Both the position numbers and the translations under genes were made by a program. From the NCBI GenBank assembly GCA_034408745.1, contig JAWXCM010000362.1, positions 1 through 16,665 on the forward strand: a stretch of DNA of 16,665 nucleotides, given 5' to 3'. Below the pieces are notes generated by a model. The model ran no database searches. It had not been told where the DNA came from and was given only the letters and a program-made list of their open reading frames with translations. This DNA comes from JAWXCM01 sp034408745 (GTDB lineage Bacteria > Acidobacteriota > Terriglobia > Bryobacterales > Bryobacteraceae). Position 1 is the first letter of the stretch. Every line of letters starts with the position of its first letter. Shown here in pieces: positions 1 to 7,811 of this stretch.

Positions 1-1
1 C

Positions 2-451
2 GACGTCTCGACCAAGGCGTACGGCGGCGACCGGTCAGAAGCCGTGGCCAGCATCATCGTCAATGACCAGGGGCATCTCCGCGCCAGCGCCGGCGCTGGG
101 CAGGGTCCTTTCGACGCGCTTCACAACGCGCTTCGCAAGTGCATTGCGACCCACTACCCTCGCTTTGATAACGTGAAGTTGAGGGACTACAAGGTCCGCG
201 TACTGGACGGCAATAAAGGGACGGCAGCCAAGGTTCGCGTGCTGGTGGAATGGAGTGACGACACGCGCAACTGGACCACGGTGGGCATTTCGCACGACGT
301 GATTCAGGCCAGCGCCCATGCGATGCTCGCCGCCATTCGACTCGAACTGCTCCGAGGAGCGGCTGCGGGCGAATCGGTGGAAGCGGAGTTGCCGGGCGAC
401 AGCAGTCAGACCGAGGGCCAGTTGCACGAAGCTTACGGGTGGGGCGTTTAA
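2..451 (+). CDS. cimA: Citramalate synthase, C-terminal part (cut by window start)
   Basis: The frame is open from the first bases of the window, so this is the last 149 residues of a longer gene; a GTG at 44 is internal, not a start. The part present is the LeuA-type dimerisation and allosteric domain. It shows the features typical of CimA and 2-isopropylmalate synthase: a GPFDALHNALRK helix, then LRDYKVRVLDGNKGTAAKVR, then a VGISHDVIQASAHAMLAAI helix. In this family the enzyme condenses acetyl-CoA with pyruvate to give (R)-citramalate, the first step of the threonine-independent route to isoleucine, and this domain binds the feedback inhibitor. The RVLDG-GTAAKVRVL wording fits citramalate synthase better than LeuA, but without the catalytic barrel the distinction is an inference. 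The stop codon at 449-451 overlaps the stop of the convergent gene. Confidence 0.85.
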   Translation, partial: DVSTKAYGGDRSEAVASIIVNDQGHLRASAGAGQGPFDALHNALRKCIATHYPRFDNVKLRDYKVRVLDGNKGTAAKVRVLVEWSDDTRNWTTVGISHDVIQASAHAMLAAIRLELLRGAAAGESVEAELPGDSSQTEGQLHEAYGWGV

Positions 452-1296
452 GGTCGCTTAGCGAGGTTGCGGCGTTTAAACCACGCCGCAGCTCCGAGAC
501 CCGCCAGCGCCAGCGTCCACGTTCCCGGCTCAGGAGTTGCTGCCGAACTCTGCCAGTACGCATCGTACGAATAACCCGACGGGTTGTTCGCCATCCCCAT
601 CGAAGTGTTCCCCAATGTGTTGCCCGGATCGAACGCGGCGCCGAAGTTGTACACCTGAAGCATCACGTCTCGGAACGAGGCCGGCGAACCCGTGTTGGCT
701 GTATAAACATTAGCGCCGTTTACGCTGTATTCGATGTTACTGCCCGAGACAGAAAGACGGAGCGCGGTCCACTCGTCGTAGTTTAAGGCAGTGGCCAGAT
801 TGACGTAACCGATGTTGGAGTCCCACACGCGCAACCGCGCTCCGGCCGCGCCGAAATTAGTGAATCCTATGATTGGATACGCGGAGATGGCGTTGAGGTC
901 ATCGACCACTGTGGTCCACATCGAGGTGTTGGCAAATACGTTGGCTGGATCGCTCCACGACTGTGGAATATACAACGAAAACTCGATGTACGATCCATCT
1001 CCGCCGCCGGCATCATACTTTCGTCCCTGCGTGTTGTAGAAGGCTGCGCTATAGGGCGACGTCCGGTGTTCCTGGGAATCCGCGTGGCTAACACCGACGC
1101 GTACTACGCCATCCCGCCCCTGAAAGGCAGGCGCGCTTTCAAATACCGCAGGTACATATCGATCGGTAAACCACGTCCCTGCAGCCTCGCTCGGAGACAA
1201 TGTCACCGGTGGAACCAAGGGTGTAAGATTCCCTGCAATCAGTGTCGACGCACTAATCAGCAGTATAACTCCAGATAATCGGGTAGAAAAACGCAT
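448..1296 (-). CDS. PEP-CTERM sorting domain protein, secreted, unknown function
   Basis: A 282-residue exported protein. I chose the ATG at 1296 rather than upstream starts because a GAGG Shine-Dalgarno motif sits five to six bases before it and the N-terminus then begins as a clean signal peptide (MRFSTRLSGVILLISASTLI). The C-terminus is a textbook PEP-CTERM tail: PEP at about residues 255-257, a hydrophobic stretch (TWTLALAGLGAAAWF), then basic KRR. In this system the tail targets the protein to the envelope, where an exosortase cleaves and releases or anchors it, often together with exopolysaccharide. The middle is rich in Gly, Ser, Asn and aromatic residues and looks like an all-beta, lectin-like fold, but I recognise no named domain. 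No exosortase is in the window. The gene is flanked by AT-rich DNA and ends tail-to-tail with cimA, overlapping it by 4 bases. Confidence 0.85.
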   Translation of the reverse strand: MRFSTRLSGVILLISASTLIAGNLTPLVPPVTLSPSEAAGTWFTDRYVPAVFESAPAFQGRDGVVRVGVSHADSQEHRTSPYSAAFYNTQGRKYDAGGGDGSYIEFSLYIPQSWSDPANVFANTSMWTTVVDDLNAISAYPIIGFTNFGAAGARLRVWDSNIGYVNLATALNYDEWTALRLSVSGSNIEYSVNGANVYTANTGSPASFRDVMLQVYNFGAAFDPGNTLGNTSMGMANNPSGYSYDAYWQSSAATPEPGTWTLALAGLGAAAWFKRRNLAKRP

Positions 1297-1358
1297 TTTC
1301 GCCTCGGACTCGATCGTAACAGGGATTCGGTCGAAAACCATCTGAAAAAGCGCTGGTC

Positions 1359-1387
1359 ATTTTGCAATAGTACTAGTAATAATTCAA
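1359..1387 (-). promoter_or_regulatory. Possible promoter of the PEP-CTERM gene
   Basis: On the minus strand TTGAAT (1387-1382) and CAAAAT (1364-1359) are separated by 17 bases, reading toward the PEP-CTERM gene. The surrounding 1342-1484 gap (143 bases) is clearly more AT-rich than the genes around it, as expected of a promoter region. The -10 match is only moderate and the leader to the ATG would be about 55 bases, so this is tentative. Confidence 0.3.
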
Positions 1388-1484
1388 AGTAATTAATAGC
1401 GATAAACTAAACCTGAGCTTCCTGCGCGACCGCGCTTCAAGGGCTCGGAACGACCTTTGCTAATCTGAGTGCAGGACGACACTC

Positions 1485-2030
1485 TTGGGCCGCCTGCGAC
1501 GATTCCTTTCCCGCCGTATCCCGAAACTGAACCACCTCGTTTTTGTGGAGAGCGGGACTCGTGAGGTGTCAGAAAGAATACTGCCCATCCTCTACCAGCA
1601 GTCCCCTTGCGTCGACATCGTCACTTGCTACGGCAGCGCGCCCGACGCGTTCGACCCCGGTCGCGGCCGGTGCTTCGATGTCAATGACTACCAGGGCAGG
1701 GAAGGCCGGCAGCGCCTGTACACCGAGCTCTGGGCGAAGCACTACTCGGCAGTCGGCATCATCAGCGACGAGACTCCGATCATGTTCAAGTGGAAGTTCG
1801 CCATCGCGGCGCAACTCCCCGGAAAACTATTCGTGGTAAATGAGAATGTCGACTATTTTTGGGTCGACCGCGCCAATTTCCACATTGTTCGCAAATTCGT
1901 GTTGTACCGCCTCGGCCTTACCGGTGCCGACGCCGCCCGCACCCTGACCCAGCTGGCCCTTTTCCCCTTCACCGTCCTCTACCTGCTTTTCTATGCCGGT
2001 TTCGTCCACGCCCGCCGCGCAGTAAGGTAG
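1485..2030 (+). CDS. Conserved-looking hypothetical protein with C-terminal membrane segment
   Basis: A 181-residue protein starting at TTG, with AGGA at 1473-1476 eight bases upstream supporting this start. The first 20 residues are strongly basic (RLRRFLSRRIPK). The middle alternates beta-strand-like and helical blocks: NHLVFVESGTREVSERILPI, VDIVTCYG, FDVNDYQG, AVGIISDETPIMFKWK and KLFVVNENVDYFWVDR. This resembles a Rossmann-like or glycosyltransferase-like half domain, but I see no diagnostic catalytic motif. One hydrophobic segment (about residues 155-174, ALFPFTVLYLLFYAGFV) probably anchors it in the inner membrane, followed by a basic tail. I recall similar unnamed proteins in Acidobacteriota near glycan genes; this is memory, not a search. 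It is followed after 17 bases by the DUF1349-like gene on the same strand. Confidence 0.7.
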   Translation: MGRLRRFLSRRIPKLNHLVFVESGTREVSERILPILYQQSPCVDIVTCYGSAPDAFDPGRGRCFDVNDYQGREGRQRLYTELWAKHYSAVGIISDETPIMFKWKFAIAAQLPGKLFVVNENVDYFWVDRANFHIVRKFVLYRLGLTGADAARTLTQLALFPFTVLYLLFYAGFVHARRAVR

Positions 2031-2047
2031 CGATAGAATACCTACCA

Positions 2048-2698
2048 ATGCATCGCCTCGCCCTGCTCACCCTGTCCGCCCTCTCCCTCGCCGCTCAGAC
2101 CCCCGACAGCCTCGGCCTGTTCGAGGGCTCCGGAGACATCGGCACTCCGTCCAAAAAGGGGAGCGTGGTGTTTGATGCGGCAACGAAGGAATACAAAATC
2201 ACCGGAGGCGGAGCCAACATGTGGGCCGCTCGCGACGACTTCTTTTTCGTGTGGAAAAAGGTCACAGGCGACGTCGTCATCACCGCGGACGTGAAGATCG
2301 TCAGTGGCGGCAACAACCACCGCAAAGCCGGCCTCGTCATCCGCAGGGAGCTCGAGCCCGGCTCCGTCTACGCCGACGCGGTAGTGCATGGCGACGGTCT
2401 GACGGCGCTGCAGTGGAGAGAAAAGGCTGGCGACGTTACTCGCACTGTCCACTTTCCGGTGAACGGTCCCACGAAGCTGCGATTTGAACGCAGGCGCAAC
2501 CGCATCATCATCTCAGTGGGTAAAGACGGCGCCCCGCTCACCGAACTCGGCGACACGGAACTCTCTACCTTCAATCCGATGTACGTCGGCCTCGCCGTCT
2601 GTGCCCATGACGATGCTGCCGAGACGACTGCTGTTTTCTCCAACGTGACAGTGGAGGTGACGCCGCCGCCACCCCCACCTCCTGCCGCGAAGAAGTAA
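2048..2698 (+). CDS. Secreted DUF1349-like (concanavalin A-like) protein
   Basis: A 216-residue protein. The frame is open further upstream, but the ATG at 2048 gives a signal peptide (MHRLALLTLSALSLAAQ) and lies just after the previous gene, so I start there; the Shine-Dalgarno match is weak. Residues 20-203 look like a single DUF1349-type beta-sandwich, with GGGANMWAARDDFFFVWKKV, RKAGLVIRREL, YADAVVHGDGLTALQWRE and PMYVGLAVCAHDD as the recognisable blocks. In acidobacterial proteins I recall this domain mostly as the N-terminal part of longer TolB/beta-propeller proteins; here it stands alone and ends in a run of seven prolines followed by AAKK. It probably works in the periplasm or outside the cell, binding a ligand or glycan. 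The function is not established. Confidence 0.75.
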   Translation: MHRLALLTLSALSLAAQTPDSLGLFEGSGDIGTPSKKGSVVFDAATKEYKITGGGANMWAARDDFFFVWKKVTGDVVITADVKIVSGGNNHRKAGLVIRRELEPGSVYADAVVHGDGLTALQWREKAGDVTRTVHFPVNGPTKLRFERRRNRIIISVGKDGAPLTELGDTELSTFNPMYVGLAVCAHDDAAETTAVFSNVTVEVTPPPPPPPAAKK

Positions 2699-2705
2699 GT
2701 CAGCT

Positions 2706-2807
2706 ATTACGCAAGGCGCCGTCGACCCGGAGGATCCGTTGCAGCTGGATATTGTCGGGTTCGACGCCTCCGTGCCGGCGGTCATTGCGGACTTCCTCCG
2801 TAACTGA
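2706..2807 (+). pseudogene. Possible C-terminal gene remnant
   Basis: In the frame that ends at TGA 2805-2807, this stretch reads ITQGAVDPEDPLQLDIVGFD followed by ASVPAVIADFLRN. That looks like the end of a normal globular protein rather than random translation. The frame runs back only to a stop at 2658-2660 and contains no ATG or GTG early enough to start it, so it could be the tail of a gene whose front was deleted. It could also be chance. It lies between the DUF1349-like and ankyrin genes in a different frame from both. Confidence 0.25.
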
Positions 2808-2823
2808 CGCGCCGCGTTACGCT

Positions 2824-3672
2824 GTGGTTGTGGCACGCTCTCCATCCACAACCGCAGCGTTTCTATCCCTCCTGACTCACCTCGCCGCACAGTCTCCCGA
2901 GCCCCCCATCATTCAGGCCGTCCGCAGTGGAAACCCCGCCCTCATCGCGAAAACCGCTGCCGACAAGAGTGAACTGCACAAGCTCGGAAGTAAGGGCCAG
3001 ACCGCGCTGCATGAGGCGGCCGCGCGCTGCAGCCTCGAAACGGTGCTGCTCCTCGTCGATGCCGGAGTCGACCGCGGGACCGTGGACCGCCACAACAACA
3101 CAGCGGCCATGATCGCGGCGGACTGCCCTCAAAACACCGGCATGGTTCGCATGACCCGCGCTCTCATGACGCCGTTGCCAAACAAAGGCGTCGATGAAGA
3201 GTGGAGATGGTCCCTGCAGGATGCCGCCGCACGTGGCGATATGGCTGTCCTGAACATGCTCCTGCAAATGGGCGCCGATGTGAACACCGTAGGAACCGCC
3301 GGCAACCGCGCCATCGAAATCGCAGCGCGCAAGGGCAACGCAAAGCTCGTCAGAGTGCTGCTGGAGAAGGGCGCCGACGTGTCGCTGAAGACCGCCGCCG
3401 GCACGGCCATCCTCCACGAAGCCGCCCTTGGAGGCAGCGCCGAAATCGTTGGAATGTTGCTGGAGAAGGGTGCCGATCCGAACGCACAAGACACAGAGTC
3501 GCAGTCGACTCCACTCCACTACGCGGCTTCATTCAACCGCGTGGAGGCGATTAAAGCTCTTCGAAAAGGAAAGGCCGATCCCGCCCGGCTCGACGCCAAA
3601 AACCGCACGCCGCTCGATGTCGCCAGAGCCAACAATCACGCGGAAGCCGTGGCTGCGCTCACCGCGAAGTAG
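2824..3672 (+). CDS. Secreted ankyrin-repeat protein
   Basis: About 282 residues. The start is uncertain. The frame is open back to a TTG at 2752, but GTG at 2824 or 2830 places a signal-peptide-like segment (RSPSTTAAFLSLLTHLAAQS) at the N-terminus; neither has a clear ribosome binding site. The rest is about six ankyrin repeats, with typical blocks such as GQTALHEAAARCSLETVLLL, LQDAAARGDMAVLNMLLQMG, RAIEIAARKGNAKLVRVLLE, ILHEAALGGSAEIVGMLLEK, TPLHYAASFNRVEAIKAL and TPLDVARANNHAEAV. Ankyrin arrays are protein-binding scaffolds; a periplasmic or exported one probably acts by binding a partner that cannot be read from the sequence. It is on the same strand as the DUF1349-like gene and stops 6 bases before the convergent BON gene ends. 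Confidence 0.85.
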   Translation: MVVARSPSTTAAFLSLLTHLAAQSPEPPIIQAVRSGNPALIAKTAADKSELHKLGSKGQTALHEAAARCSLETVLLLVDAGVDRGTVDRHNNTAAMIAADCPQNTGMVRMTRALMTPLPNKGVDEEWRWSLQDAAARGDMAVLNMLLQMGADVNTVGTAGNRAIEIAARKGNAKLVRVLLEKGADVSLKTAAGTAILHEAALGGSAEIVGMLLEKGADPNAQDTESQSTPLHYAASFNRVEAIKALRKGKADPARLDAKNRTPLDVARANNHAEAVAALTAK

Positions 3673-3678
3673 CGCGCC

Positions 3679-3960
3679 TTAAAGGGGCGAGATCGCGATG
3701 TTGTTCACCACGCTCTTCACGCCCTTCACTTTCTTCGCCACCTTCTCGGCCCGCACTTTTTGCTTGTCGGTCCGAACCTTGCCGGTCAGCTCGACATTTC
3801 CGTTGGTGACCTTAACCTCGATCGGGTTCCCGCCGATCTCGCGGTCATTCGCAATCTGGATCCGAATGCGGTCATAGAGATGATCGTCGGTAAGTTCATC
3901 TTTGGCGGCCACGGGGAACAGCGTAACCAGCAGCAACAGGAGAAGCGACAGGAAGCGCAT
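3679..3960 (-). CDS. Periplasmic BON-domain protein
   Basis: A 93-residue protein with a clear signal peptide (MRFLSLLLLLLVTLFPVAAK, cleavage near residue 19) and one BON domain (residues about 25-90: DDHLYDRIRIQIANDREIGG, then VKVTNGNVELTGKVRTDKQK, then VAKKVKGVKSVVNNIAI). BON domains, as in OsmY, are thought to bind phospholipid or other envelope surfaces, often in stress responses. Single-domain forms of this size are normal. It follows era by 12 bases on the same strand, without an obvious Shine-Dalgarno motif, so it is probably read from the same message. Its link to Era is likely positional only. Confidence 0.88.
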   Translation of the reverse strand: MRFLSLLLLLLVTLFPVAAKDELTDDHLYDRIRIQIANDREIGGNPIEVKVTNGNVELTGKVRTDKQKVRAEKVAKKVKGVKSVVNNIAISPL

Positions 3961-3972
3961 GATTCGAGCGTA

Positions 3973-4977
3973 TCACTCTGGTGGGAGCAGCGCCGGTCCA
4001 TCCCCGGCGGCGTGACTCTCCGTAACGCTCTGTGCAGTCGACCGGCCTCCACCGGCAATGCTCGCCTTCCAGTCCAGCTGGTTCAGAAACGCCGGATTCT
4101 CGCGCCAGTTCGCCTGCACCTTCACGAACAGCTCCAGGAACACCTTCGCCCCCAGCATTTCCTCAATGTCCTGCCGTGCCGCTGTGCCAATCTGCTTCAG
4201 TGTCGATCCGCCGCTCCCAATTAAAATGCCCTTCTGGCCCTGCCGCTCGACATAGATATTCGCGGATATACGCGTCAGTTTCGGCTTCTCTTCCCAGTGC
4301 TCGATGAACACAGCAACCGAGTGAGGAACTTCCTGCCTCGTCACGTGCAGAATCTTCTCCCGAATCAGTTCGGACGCCATGAACCGCTCCGGCTGATCCG
4401 TCACCTGATCCGTCGGAAAATACGCCGGACCCTCAGGCAGATACTGCAGGATTAACTCCTTCAATTTGTCGAGCCCGTCGCCTTCCTGCGCCGAAATCGG
4501 GATGTACTCATTAAACTCAAACTGCGTCTTGTACTTCTCGAGCACGGCCAGCATCTCGGCCTTGTTATCCAGCCTGTCGATCTTATTCAACACCAGAAAT
4601 GCCGGGGTTTTCGATTTCCGCACCAGGTCGACCGCATGGTCGTCTTCCGAGTTGAAGTATCGAGTCGCATCGGCGACGTACAGGATGAGGTCCCGCTCAT
4701 CCAGCGCAACGCGAACCTCCTGCATCATGCGCCGGTTGTAGGCCGAATTGGCCTTGTGAATTCCAGGCGAATCGACGAATACAATCTGCGCGCCCTCGCT
4801 GTTGAGGATGCCCTGCACGTTCACCCGCGTGGTCTGGGGCTTGTCCGCCACAATCGCCAGGTGCGTTCCGACCAGCGCATTCAGCAGCGTCGATTTCCCG
4901 GCATTCGGCCGCCCGACAATCGATACAAATCCCGATTTAAATTTAGTCTTTTCCGTTTGTGTTTTGATGACTGCCAT
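3973..4977 (-). CDS. era: GTPase Era
   Basis: A 334-residue Era, which binds the 3' end of 16S rRNA and helps 30S subunit assembly. G1 is GRPNAGKS at residues 22-29, the switch region is PQTTR (47-51), G3 is DSPG (69-72), G4 is NKID (131-134) and G5 is SAQ (162-164). The C-terminal KH domain has the GxxG loop in IGSGGSTLKQIG (about 253-264), followed by the usual LELFVKVQANWRENP. About 25 extra residues (AGGGRST to ALLPPE) follow the KH domain; they look disordered and are probably lineage-specific. The ATG at 4977 lies inside the end of the corC-like gene, giving a 35-base overlap. No later start would keep the G1 strand, so the overlap seems real. GGAAG lies about nine bases upstream of the ATG. 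Confidence 0.97.
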   Translation of the reverse strand: MAVIKTQTEKTKFKSGFVSIVGRPNAGKSTLLNALVGTHLAIVADKPQTTRVNVQGILNSEGAQIVFVDSPGIHKANSAYNRRMMQEVRVALDERDLILYVADATRYFNSEDDHAVDLVRKSKTPAFLVLNKIDRLDNKAEMLAVLEKYKTQFEFNEYIPISAQEGDGLDKLKELILQYLPEGPAYFPTDQVTDQPERFMASELIREKILHVTRQEVPHSVAVFIEHWEEKPKLTRISANIYVERQGQKGILIGSGGSTLKQIGTAARQDIEEMLGAKVFLELFVKVQANWRENPAFLNQLDWKASIAGGGRSTAQSVTESHAAGDGPALLPPE

Positions 4978-6229
4978 TACCCGGCGCTTCCACGCGCGAT
5001 ATACGGACCTGCTCTACGCGCAGGTCGTTACTGGTCACAACTTCCATGCGGATGCCCGCCCGTTCCACTGTTTCTCCAGGCTTCGGGACACGGCCCATCC
5101 ATTCCGTCACCAACCCGCCCACTGTCGTCGATTCCGTCTCTTCTGAAGGACGAAAGCCGATCAAGTCGGGCAGGTGGTCCAGATCAAAGCTCCCCGACAC
5201 AATGTAGGAGCCATCTTTTTCCGGCTGCGCATCATCGGCGGGTTCGTGTTCATCGCGGATCTCGCCCACGATTTCTTCCACCATGTCTTCCATGGTCACC
5301 AGACCCGCCGTACTTCCGTACTCGTCCACAACCATCGCCATGTGAGTGCCTTCAGCCTGCATCTCACGCAGCAGATCGTTTACCGGCTTAGTTTCCGGCA
5401 CCAGTCGAATCGGGCGCATCAGCTCGCGGACTTTCCGATTCGCGCGGCCCGCCAGATCCAGTTCAAACATGTCCCGCACGTGCACGAACCCAACGACGTT
5501 GTCGATCGATTCGTCGAACACCGGGATGCGCGAGTACTGCTCATGGATCACCAGCTGGCGCAGTACCTCAAGGCTCGCGTCCGCCGATATGCTGACAATC
5601 GAAGGACGTGGTGTCATGACCTCCCGCACCGTCTTGTCCCCAAACGCCACCACCGACTGGATCAGCCTGCGGTCCTCTTCTTCGAGGATGCCCTCTTCGG
5701 CGCCCGCCGTGATCAGCGCGTCGATGTTGTCTTCCGGCGACATCGATTCGGTCGACGTCATGTCCTTCTCGCCGAGCTGCGCCAGCGACTGCAGGAACCC
5801 AAGAATCGCGGTCAGCGGCCGTACGATCAACGCCAGCACGCGAACCAGTGGGACCAGCGACAAAAACCACTCGCCCGAAGTTCTGCGGTACAGACTCTGC
5901 GGCACCATGTAGCACGACACCAGCATCGTCAGCCAGCTCAATACGGTGGCTTCAGCGATCTGTGTCGGGCCGAATTCATCGGCCGAAGAGAAGAACACAA
6001 ACACCACGCCCAGCAGCGCCAGCAGCGTGTGCTTGATCAGCGAGAACGCGAGAATGCCATCGTCGGGCCGCAGCCCAATGCGGTCGCTCACGGTCTCCCG
6101 AAACATCTCGAGGAACGCAATTTCCCGAGCCCGCACACGGACCGAGTCCATGTACAGCATCTGAACCAGCGTCACCAGGACCAGCAGCAAAGCCATGGTC
6201 AGGGCCGCGGCCGCCAGTGCCAGAATCAT
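4943..6229 (-). CDS. CorC/HlyC (CNNM-like) membrane protein with CBS pair
   Basis: A 428-residue membrane protein of the CNNM/CorC/hemolysin C family, associated with magnesium or cobalt efflux in characterised members. Hydrophobic segments at about residues 2-24, 62-80, 92-110 and 121-146 form a DUF21-like membrane part. Then come the linker with EEGILEEEDRRLIQSVVAFG, two CBS domains (about 201-258, beginning VREVMTPRPSIVSI, and 265-325, containing MAMVVDEYGSTAGLVTMEDM) and the CorC_HlyC domain (about 337-412, ending NDLRVEQVRISRVE). CBS pairs in this family bind adenine nucleotides. The start overlaps the stop of ybeY in an ATGA (minus strand, 6229-6226), which points to translational coupling. 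Its position between ybeY and era is common in bacteria. Confidence 0.93.
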   Translation of the reverse strand: MILALAAAALTMALLLVLVTLVQMLYMDSVRVRAREIAFLEMFRETVSDRIGLRPDDGILAFSLIKHTLLALLGVVFVFFSSADEFGPTQIAEATVLSWLTMLVSCYMVPQSLYRRTSGEWFLSLVPLVRVLALIVRPLTAILGFLQSLAQLGEKDMTSTESMSPEDNIDALITAGAEEGILEEEDRRLIQSVVAFGDKTVREVMTPRPSIVSISADASLEVLRQLVIHEQYSRIPVFDESIDNVVGFVHVRDMFELDLAGRANRKVRELMRPIRLVPETKPVNDLLREMQAEGTHMAMVVDEYGSTAGLVTMEDMVEEIVGEIRDEHEPADDAQPEKDGSYIVSGSFDLDHLPDLIGFRPSEETESTTVGGLVTEWMGRVPKPGETVERAGIRMEVVTSNDLRVEQVRISRVEAPGNGSHQNTNGKD

Positions 6230-6687
6230 GGGGAAGCCCTCTTCTTTTTCGTCCGCTCAATCAAACCGGCAGGCAATCCCAGCTCCTGGCGCCAGCGCTT
6301 CTCCGTCCGGGCCATCGCCCCCCGGTCCACCTCATGATCCATGCCGAGCAGGTGCAGTACACCGTGCAGCATGAGGATTCGGACTTCATCGAACTGCGAG
6401 TGGCCGAACTCCCCGGCCTGTTCCGAGGCGCGCTGCATGGACACCGCGATTTCCCCCAGCGCACCGGGCTCGCCGGACGGAAAGGAGAGCACATCGGTGG
6501 GATATGCCTTGTCGAAAAACATGCGGTTCAGACGCTCGAGTTCTTTGTCATCCGTCAACAGACACGTGAAACCGGCGCCGCCTGCGACTTTTTCTCGCAA
6601 CTCGGAAGCGAAGGCGCGCAATTCACGCTTTGGAATGCCGGAACCAGCACGTTGGAAAAGTAATAATGGGGGGCCGTCGGGGGACAT
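6226..6687 (-). CDS. ybeY: Endoribonuclease YbeY (rRNA maturation factor)
   Basis: 153 residues if started at the ATG at 6687, the usual length for the family; the frame is open to 6744 but that would overlap phoH. YbeY is a single-strand endoribonuclease acting in 16S rRNA 3'-end maturation and ribosome quality control. The zinc site is the H-x3-H-x5-H motif in LMLHGVLHLLGMDHEVD (His108, His112, His118). The family block YPTDVLSFP (residues 62-70) is present. The gene sits between phoH (13-base gap) and corC (4-base overlap), the classic phoH-ybeY pairing. Confidence 0.95.
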   Translation of the reverse strand: MSPDGPPLLLFQRAGSGIPKRELRAFASELREKVAGGAGFTCLLTDDKELERLNRMFFDKAYPTDVLSFPSGEPGALGEIAVSMQRASEQAGEFGHSQFDEVRILMLHGVLHLLGMDHEVDRGAMARTEKRWRQELGLPAGLIERTKKKRASP

Positions 6688-6700
6688 GGCTGCTAAGGTC

Positions 6701-7738
<1,038 letters not shown>

Positions 7739-7811
7739 TTACAGGAATGTGTGAACAGAAGTGAACCCGGCGGAGGGACGACGAGATGTACGCATCCGCT
7801 CGGAGTGTAGC

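Noticed and set aside
2752..2823. N-terminal extension of the ankyrin protein from TTG 2752
   Set aside because: The extra residues do not look like protein and would bury the signal-peptide-like segment.
4206..4254. Altered KH-domain loop in Era (IGSGGSTLKQIG) as a possible loss of RNA binding
   Set aside because: The GxxG core is kept and the change of a Lys to Ser is within ordinary family variation.
5174..6337. Long open plus-strand frame (387 codons) opposite the corC-like gene
   Set aside because: It is antisense to a gene with clear CBS and CorC domains; its translation is rich in His, Arg and Gln and has no domain pattern, as expected of a shadow frame in GC-rich DNA.
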